Below, one piece after another: positions 59,304 to 64,000 of a stretch of 64,000 nucleotides of DNA. How positions within the stretch are numbered: the first letter of the stretch is position 1; the number at the start of each line of letters is the position of its first letter. The position numbers and the translations under genes were made by a program. This DNA comes from Enterococcus sulfureus ATCC 49903 (GTDB lineage Bacteria; Bacillota; Bacilli; Lactobacillales; Enterococcaceae). The notes beneath the pieces were generated by a model. The model had not been told where the DNA came from. It did no database searches and worked only from the letters and a program-made list of their open reading frames with translations. The DNA is taken from contig NZ_ASWO01000004.1 in assembly GCF_000407605.1 (NCBI RefSeq), positions 24,070-88,069 on the forward strand. Reading direction: 5' to 3'.

Positions 59304-59339
59304 AAAAAAAATGCTTGATCCTCTAAGGATCAAGCATTT
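59304..59339 (-). terminator. Terminator after mreD
   Basis: A perfect 13-bp stem (59309-59321 with 59327-59339) preceded on the plus strand by A overlaps the mreD stop codon. Confidence 0.88.
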
Positions 59340-59871
59340 ATACGATTGGAATATCTAATTTAAATAATTTTTTTAGTGGAAACATCAAGATTGCAAAATA
59401 AATAATATTTAAAATCAAAGTCGGTGCAAAAGAATTTGTAACAAAAAATTCCCCTTTGATTGTTGTAATTTTAAACATCAATTGAATCCCTAATGTAACC
59501 AACTGAACGATCGTCAATGAAACGATCCAACTAAAGAATAAAGTCATTAAATTTTGATAATATATCGAATGGAACACATACATTAACCACACAGCAACTG
59601 GTAAAGCTACCGCATATACACCAATTAGCCCTAAAAAGTAAAGATCAAATAGTACGCCAATCGTTAGTGCACTCAGAATCATATATCGCTGCGGTAGGTA
59701 ACCTGCTGCAAATAGCATGACCAACAACAATAACTCAGATTGCCAAATACTTGTATTATGATTAAAGTTAGTAAAAAAGTTGGTGATATGCGCATCGATT
59801 AACATTAAGAAAAAAAATACGACGTAAAGATATGTTAAATATTGGATACTAAATCGCTTCACATTACTCAC
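59338..59871 (-). CDS. mreD: Rod shape-determining protein MreD
   Basis: This 177-residue membrane protein with five to six helices matches MreD in size and in the pattern LLVMLFAAGYLPQRYMILSA. It overlaps mreC by eight bases. MreC and MreD organise lateral wall synthesis. There is no mreB next to them, as is usual in ovoid cocci, where MreCD work in peripheral growth. Confidence 0.85.
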   Translation of the reverse strand: MSNVKRFSIQYLTYLYVVFFFLMLIDAHITNFFTNFNHNTSIWQSELLLLVMLFAAGYLPQRYMILSALTIGVLFDLYFLGLIGVYAVALPVAVWLMYVFHSIYYQNLMTLFFSWIVSLTIVQLVTLGIQLMFKITTIKGEFFVTNSFAPTLILNIIYFAILMFPLKKLFKLDIPIV

Positions 59872-60718
59872 CTACTGTACGTTTAATTACGGTTACAACC
59901 GATAGATCATACATTTTTGCATAAGGTTGCACGTATAATTTCTTTTGAAGCCCAAAATCATCAGCACGTGCTTCTAATACCGTTCCCACTGCCAAATCAG
60001 CTGGTGAATTTCCACCTAGTCCAGATGTTTGAACAACATCCCCTTTTTCAAATTTAGCATCTCCGGTTACCTGTTCAACTACTAAAGCATTTTTTTCTTC
60101 ATCGAATCCCTTTAATAATCCAAATAATACACCATCTTTAGTCGAAATTCTCACTGGAAAATGGTTTGATGTTTGGTTTTCAGCCGTTAATAACTCAATT
60201 TTTGAAGAGGCACGATTGACCTCAATAACACGACCAACCAATCCTTTTGTCGCCATAACAGACATATTTAATTCGATCCCATCTTTGGATCCTTTATCGA
60301 TAATCAAAAAGTCTTGCCATGTATCTGGAGATCTTGAAATGACATTTGCAGTAATTTTTTCAAAACTTGTTAATGTATTATTCAGTTCTAATTGTTCTTT
60401 TAGTGAACTAATTTCACGTTGATCATTTTTTGTTTGTTGTGATAGTTCTTCATAATGATCAATTTTTTCTTTTAATCGTTGGTTTTCATCATATGTTGTA
60501 AATAAGTCCTGGACATTATCTACTGTTCGACTAATAAAATTAAATGGCGCTTGAATCACACGATCAACTAAAGCAATCGAGTCATTTACCGTAGACTGAA
60601 CCACATTGGTTTTTTCAGATACCGCTCTACGGGCAATCGTTATGCTCAAAACTGTAACGATAATAATCACAATAATTAAAGCAATAATAATATTTTTATT
60701 CGGATTTATTTTTTTCAC
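59864..60718 (-). CDS. mreC: Rod shape-determining protein MreC
   Basis: This 284-residue protein has one N-terminal membrane helix (about residues 9-30), a coiled coil (about 65-110, YDENQRLKEKIDHYEEL) and the MreC beta domain (ITANVISRSPDTWQDFLIID, then VMATKGLVGRVIEVN). It acts outside the membrane with MreD in cell wall elongation. Downstream overlap with mreD indicates co-translation. Confidence 0.92.
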   Translation of the reverse strand: MKKINPNKNIIIALIIVIIIVTVLSITIARRAVSEKTNVVQSTVNDSIALVDRVIQAPFNFISRTVDNVQDLFTTYDENQRLKEKIDHYEELSQQTKNDQREISSLKEQLELNNTLTSFEKITANVISRSPDTWQDFLIIDKGSKDGIELNMSVMATKGLVGRVIEVNRASSKIELLTAENQTSNHFPVRISTKDGVLFGLLKGFDEEKNALVVEQVTGDAKFEKGDVVQTSGLGGNSPADLAVGTVLEARADDFGLQKKLYVQPYAKMYDLSVVTVIKRTVGE

Positions 60719-60791
60719 AAAAGCACCTCAATAATTTCAAAATAAATGAAACTCATAACTTGAATTGTACCACTTATTCAAACGAAACAAA

Positions 60792-60845
60792 AGGTGATGA
60801 GAACGACTCTTAACGTTTTTTGAAACATTAGTCGTCTCTTCACCT
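60792..60845 (-). terminator. Terminator of the rsgA-rpe-thiN operon
   Basis: A long imperfect stem (60792-60808 with 60830-60845) is followed by TTTTG in the minus direction, just after the thiN stop codon at 60852. Confidence 0.8.
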
Positions 60846-60851
60846 ATAGAC

Positions 60852-61484
60852 TTAATCTTTGCTTTGAATAACTGCTACTAGACCACTTTTAAAAGAAAAG
60901 GTTGCGGTTTCGGTTAAAAATTCATTGCTTGCATACGATATAGAATATGGAACATCCTGATTACATAGCGTATATTTGCTCCCTTCAAGTGTCAATTCTT
61001 TCACAGGTGTTAAGCAACAATAAGCCAAATAATTCATTTCCTTTTCTTTTGAGATCGTATACTTTCCTGCTTCAAAATATCTGATTGTATTTTGAGGGTC
61101 TTTTATAGTAAGTTGTTGGCAGTGTACACGAAATCTCGGTTCTAAAGGTAGCCATAAGTTTGCTAGGAAATGATCGATTCTCCCTCCAGTCAAACCTATT
61201 AACGTAATATCGGCGTGCTGATTTATTTTTAAAGCATGTACCAATGCTAATTGCGTATCCGTATCATCTTTTTCAGCGGGAGATTTTTTAACAATCACTG
61301 AATGCTGAAATACACGTTGTTGTTCCTCATTAGTCAACGAGTCAAAATCACCAATTGCTGCATCACAAGGAAGACCTTGTTCCATTAAATAGTACGCACC
61401 TCGATCGATACCGATATAATAATCAAATTCTTCCAGAATAGGCCAAGTCGAAACTGGCTGTCCTCCAACTAATAAAATTTTCAT
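60852..61484 (-). CDS. thiN: Thiamine pyrophosphokinase
   Basis: This 210-residue enzyme transfers pyrophosphate from ATP to thiamine, giving TPP. The N-terminal DYYIGIDRGAYYLMEQGLPCD with GDFDSL, and LIGLTGGRIDHFLANLWL in the middle, match the family's ATP and thiamine sites. It starts one base after rpe, the third gene of rsgA-rpe-thiN. It complements the ThiT importer at 6311, and its product is the ligand of the thiT riboswitch. Confidence 0.93.
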   Translation of the reverse strand: MKILLVGGQPVSTWPILEEFDYYIGIDRGAYYLMEQGLPCDAAIGDFDSLTNEEQQRVFQHSVIVKKSPAEKDDTDTQLALVHALKINQHADITLIGLTGGRIDHFLANLWLPLEPRFRVHCQQLTIKDPQNTIRYFEAGKYTISKEKEMNYLAYCCLTPVKELTLEGSKYTLCNQDVPYSISYASNEFLTETATFSFKSGLVAVIQSKD

Positions 61485-61485
61485 A

Positions 61486-62136
61486 CTAACTCAATTGTTC
61501 CTTTAACGTTTGGATACGCTCTCCAGGATCATCGGCACCATATACATAACTTCCTGCGACAAACACGTTTGCCCCTGCTTTAGCGCACAATCCAATCGTT
61601 TTATCATCTACTCCACCATCAACTTCAATATCAAAAGTATAGCCAAATTTATTTTTCAGTTCGACTAGCTCTTCGATTTTTGACATCATTTCTGGTAAAA
61701 ATGATTGTCCACCAAATCCTGGATTCACTGTCATTACTAATACTTGATCGACTAAAGGTAAAACATGTAAAATTTGATCTACCGAAGTCCCAGGATTGAT
61801 CACGACTTCAGCTTTAACACCTTCATTTTTGATCATTTGTAATGCCCGGTGGATGTGAGCAGTAGCTTCGACATGGACACCGATAATATCCGCACCAGCT
61901 TTTGCAAAATCCACAATATAACGCTCTGGCTCTGTAATCATCAAGTGAACATCCAAAGTCAGTTTAGTTGTTGGACGGATAGCTTTTACCATTGCAGGTC
62001 CAAATGTGATATTTGGAACAAAATGACCATCCATTACATCGATATGAATGTAATCAGCACCATTTTTTTCGACTAGTTCAATATCTCGTTGTAAATTCGC
62101 AAAATCTGCACTTAAAATGGAAGGGGCAATTTTCAT
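61486..62136 (-). CDS. rpe: Ribulose-phosphate 3-epimerase
   Basis: This 216-residue TIM-barrel enzyme interconverts ribulose-5-phosphate and xylulose-5-phosphate in the pentose phosphate pathway. It has IAPSILSADFANL at the start, HIDVMDGHFVPNITFGP with metal ligands, DVHLMI, VMTVNPGFGGQSF and DIEVDGGVDDKT (catalytic Asp). It lies between rsgA and thiN, in an order common in Firmicutes. Confidence 0.96.
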   Translation of the reverse strand: MKIAPSILSADFANLQRDIELVEKNGADYIHIDVMDGHFVPNITFGPAMVKAIRPTTKLTLDVHLMITEPERYIVDFAKAGADIIGVHVEATAHIHRALQMIKNEGVKAEVVINPGTSVDQILHVLPLVDQVLVMTVNPGFGGQSFLPEMMSKIEELVELKNKFGYTFDIEVDGGVDDKTIGLCAKAGANVFVAGSYVYGADDPGERIQTLKEQLS

Positions 62137-62147
62137 TTTTTTCTCTC

Positions 62148-63035
62148 CTAATTTTTATTTTTTTTCTTATATATCGGACGACGATTCTCAATTTCTGACA
62201 TAAATTGCTTATAATCTTCATATCTGGAAAAAGCTATTTTATCGGATTCGACTGCCTCTTTAACTGCACAATCTGGTTCATTAAGATGTTTGCATTCTCT
62301 GAATCGACACTGATCCATAATTGCAACAAATTCAGGAAATAACCTAGGTAAAACTTCTGATTCAATTGTTGCTAAATCAATTGCACTAAATCCAGGTGTA
62401 TCTGCAACAAGCCCGTTTGCAACTTCTAATAATTCTACATGTCGTGTTGTATGTTTTCCTCGACCTAAAGATTCTGAAATAGCTGCTGTAGGTAAGTCTA
62501 AAGAAGGAAGAATCTCATTTAATAATGTTGATTTACCAGCACCTGACTGACCCATAAATACTGTTAATTGGCCAGAAAAAGTTTCTTCCAATTCATGAAT
62601 AGAATTGTTATCGCTTGTTGCAGAAATCACTGGATAACCAATTTTTTCATAAATTGCTACAATCTCTTGCACTAATTCTACATTTTCAAGAAGATCAACT
62701 TTTGTTAAATAAATAATAGGCTTAATTTCATTAAGTTCTAGTGTTACTAAAAATCGGTCTAAAAGGTTGAAAGAAAAATTAGGTTCAACTAAACTTGTTA
62801 CGACGACCGCTTGATCAATATTGGCTACAGTTGGTCGAACCAATTGGTTTTTACGAGGTAAAACCTCTAAAACATAGCCATCTGTTTTATTTGTACTTTC
62901 AAAAATAACAGTATCTCCAACCAAAGGTGTAATGTTTTGTTTTCTAAAATTCCCTCTACCTCTAGTTTGATAAATATTTCCTTCTGATTCTACATAATAA
63001 AAGCCACTTACTGCTTTACGGATTCTTCCTTGCAA
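62148..63035 (-). CDS. rsgA: Ribosome small subunit GTPase RsgA
   Basis: This 295-residue circularly permuted GTPase helps 30S maturation. An N-terminal OB fold is followed by G4 (LTKVDLLE), then G1 GQSGAGKSTLLNE and G3 DTPGF in that permuted order. A C-terminal zinc site reads CRFRECKHLNEPDC. It is the first gene of the rsgA-rpe-thiN unit and starts with AGGCGG-type ribosome site. Confidence 0.95.
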   Translation of the reverse strand: MQGRIRKAVSGFYYVESEGNIYQTRGRGNFRKQNITPLVGDTVIFESTNKTDGYVLEVLPRKNQLVRPTVANIDQAVVVTSLVEPNFSFNLLDRFLVTLELNEIKPIIYLTKVDLLENVELVQEIVAIYEKIGYPVISATSDNNSIHELEETFSGQLTVFMGQSGAGKSTLLNEILPSLDLPTAAISESLGRGKHTTRHVELLEVANGLVADTPGFSAIDLATIESEVLPRLFPEFVAIMDQCRFRECKHLNEPDCAVKEAVESDKIAFSRYEDYKQFMSEIENRRPIYKKKNKN

Positions 63036-63101
63036 ATATCCGCCTCCTCATACTATTTTTCTTTCTCATTGTATCACACCTATTCAAAAAAATCTGAATA
63101 C

Positions 63102-63130
63102 AAAAAAAGACATATCGATTGATATGTCTT
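63102..63130 (-). terminator. Terminator of the rRNA-tRNA operon
   Basis: A perfect 10-bp stem (63107-63116 with 63121-63130) with trailing T in the minus direction follows the last tRNA gene. Confidence 0.88.
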
Positions 63131-63134
63131 AAAA

Positions 63135-63208
63135 TCGGGAAGACAGGATTCGAACCTGCGACCCCTTGGTCCCAAACCAAGTGCTCTACCAAGCTGAGCT
63201 ACTTCCCG
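63135..63208 (-). tRNA. tRNA-Pro (anticodon TGG)
   Basis: Acceptor CGGGAAG/CTTCCCG, a D-arm beginning AGCTCAG, anticodon loop TTTGGGA with TGG, and T-loop GTTCGAA. Discriminator A; CCA is not encoded. Confidence 0.95.
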
Positions 63209-63224
63209 AAATAAAAAAAAACTA

Positions 63225-63298
63225 CGCGCCCAAGAGGAGTCGAACCCCTAACCTTTTGATCCGTAGTCAAACACTCTATCCAATTGAGCTATGGGCGC
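63225..63298 (-). tRNA. tRNA-Arg (anticodon ACG)
   Basis: Acceptor GCGCCCA/TGGGCGC, anticodon loop CTACGGA giving ACG (wobble A to inosine expected), and T-loop GTTCGAC. Confidence 0.93.
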
Positions 63299-63302
63299 AT
63301 AA

Positions 63303-63388
63303 TGCCGAGGACCGGAATCGAACCGGTACGGTGATCACTCACCGCAGGATTTTAAGTCCTGTGCGTCTGCCAGTTCCGCCACCCCGGC
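63303..63388 (-). tRNA. tRNA-Leu (anticodon TAA)
   Basis: 86 bases with a long variable arm typical of Leu. Acceptor GCCGGGG/CCTCGGC with one G-T pair; anticodon loop CTTAAAA giving TAA. Confidence 0.94.
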
Positions 63389-63401
63389 GTGAAATTGGCT
63401 A

Positions 63402-63473
63402 AGCGGAAAACGGGGTTCGAACCCGCGACCCCCACCTTGGCAAGGTGGTGCTCTACCACTGAGCTATTTCCGC
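63402..63473 (-). tRNA. tRNA-Gly (anticodon GCC)
   Basis: Acceptor GCGGAAA/TTTCCGC, anticodon loop TTGCCAA giving GCC, and T-loop GTTCGAA. Confidence 0.94.
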
Positions 63474-63483
63474 GTTTATCTGA

Positions 63484-63556
63484 TGCCGGCTAAAGGATTT
63501 GAACCCTCGACCCTCTGATTACAAATCAGATGCTCTACCAACTGAGCTAAGCCGGC
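63484..63556 (-). tRNA. tRNA-Thr (anticodon TGT)
   Basis: Acceptor GCCGGCT/AGCCGGC, anticodon loop TTTGTAA giving TGT. Confidence 0.94.
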
Positions 63557-63566
63557 CTAACTAATA

Positions 63567-63648
63567 TGCGGGTGAAGGGACTTGAACCCCCACGCCCGAA
63601 GGCGCTAGATCCTAAATCTAGTGCGTCTGCCAATTCCGCCACACCCGC
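63567..63648 (-). tRNA. tRNA-Leu (anticodon TAG)
   Basis: 82 bases with a long variable arm; acceptor GCGGGTG/CACCCGC; anticodon loop TTTAGGA giving TAG. Confidence 0.94.
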
Positions 63649-63657
63649 ATGTGAAAA

Positions 63658-63730
63658 TGAGTCGTACAGGGCTCGAACCTGTGACCCTCTGATTAAAAGT
63701 CAGATGCTCTACCAACTGAGCTAACGACTC
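63658..63730 (-). tRNA. tRNA-Lys (anticodon TTT)
   Basis: Acceptor GAGTCGT/ACGACTC, anticodon loop CTTTTAA giving TTT, discriminator A. Confidence 0.95.
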
Positions 63731-63733
63731 ATA

Positions 63734-63806
63734 TGGAGGTTAACGGGATCGAACCGCTGACCCTCTGCTTGTAAGGCAGATGCTCTCCCAGCTGAGCTAA
63801 ACCTCC
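63734..63806 (-). tRNA. tRNA-Val (anticodon TAC)
   Basis: Acceptor GGAGGTT/AACCTCC, anticodon loop CTTACAA giving TAC. It is the first tRNA after the 5S gene. Confidence 0.95.
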
Positions 63807-63817
63807 AATATGATAAA

Positions 63818-63933
63818 GCATGGCGACGTCCTACTCTCACAAAGGGAAACCCTTCACTACAATCGGCGCTAAGAAGCTTAACTTCTGTGTTCGGCATGGG
63901 AACAGGTGTGTCCTTCTCGCTATCGCCACCACA
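63818..63933 (-). rRNA. rrf: 5S ribosomal RNA
   Basis: 116 bases matching Firmicutes 5S rRNA: it begins TGTGGTGGCGATAGCGAGAAG, contains CCCATGCCGAACACAGAAG and ends GTAGGACGTCGCCATGC. The remaining 67 bases to the window edge are the 23S-5S spacer; the 23S gene lies beyond. Confidence 0.97.
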
Positions 63934-64000
63934 CTATGGTGAGTTATTCACTCAAAACTGGATTGAAGTACTTCATCAAAACTCGTCGAGTTTTTCATTC

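Noticed and set aside
63166-63402. Plus-strand frame across tRNA genes
   Set aside because: It runs antisense through three tRNA genes.
1-64000. CRISPR arrays, insertion sequences and prophage modules
   Set aside because: I saw no regularly spaced repeats, no transposase and no phage structural genes.

Overview
The window is a low-GC Firmicutes chromosome segment, most likely an Enterococcus or a close relative in the Lactobacillales. Pointers are the demethylmenaquinone genes menA/ndh, a gadB-gadC acid-resistance pair, an Lsa-type ABC-F ATPase, SagA-like secreted coiled-coil hydrolases, a LysM/Apf-type wall protein, strong Gram-positive Shine-Dalgarno sites and an L13 leader. The genus assignment is inference from gene content.

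Region by region. 1-6.3 kb: a copper P-type ATPase cut by the window edge, with a CopY-like operator over its promoter; a ROK sugar kinase; and the respiratory quinone set menA-ndh, divergent from a polyprenyl diphosphate synthase. 6.3-10.6 kb: thiT under a TPP riboswitch whose expression platform buries the ribosome binding site in a terminator, then a serine beta-lactamase-like protein, tag, an LDH-family dehydrogenase and a nitroreductase. 10.8-13.9 kb: YxeA-like protein plus a BceAB-type ABC transporter. 13.9-18.7 kb: gadBC and oleate hydratase (candidate CcpA site). 19.1-23.0 kb: a four-gene surface-protein locus. 23.5-28.8 kb: paired DUF1622-like membrane proteins, an Lsa-like ABC-F ATPase with a long leader, MazG-like, an amino acid permease and a TspO-like protein. 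29.0-32.6 kb: an MhqR-like quinone/electrophile detoxification operon with a recognisable operator. 32.6-39.4 kb: a PLD-helicase, NUDIX, two GNATs, a DUF389 protein, a Dus enzyme and a LysM wall protein.

40.6-51.1 kb is an integrated mobilizable element in the 3' end of rpsI. It is bounded by 15-bp direct repeats. It carries a type III restriction-modification system, an unknown protein, a short FtsK/TcpA-like ATPase, a large GC-rich hairpin origin, an HUH replication initiator, an excisionase and a tyrosine integrase, with matching arm-type repeats at both ends.

51.1-64 kb returns to core chromosome: rplM-rpsI with an L13 leader, argGH, Dps, a prepilin peptidase, two paralogous coiled-coil secreted proteins (NlpC/P60 and CAP), mreCD, rsgA-rpe-thiN, then eight tRNA genes and 5S rRNA at the tail of an rRNA operon. 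ThiT (import) and ThiN (pyrophosphorylation) together form a thiamine salvage route that feeds the riboswitch ligand.
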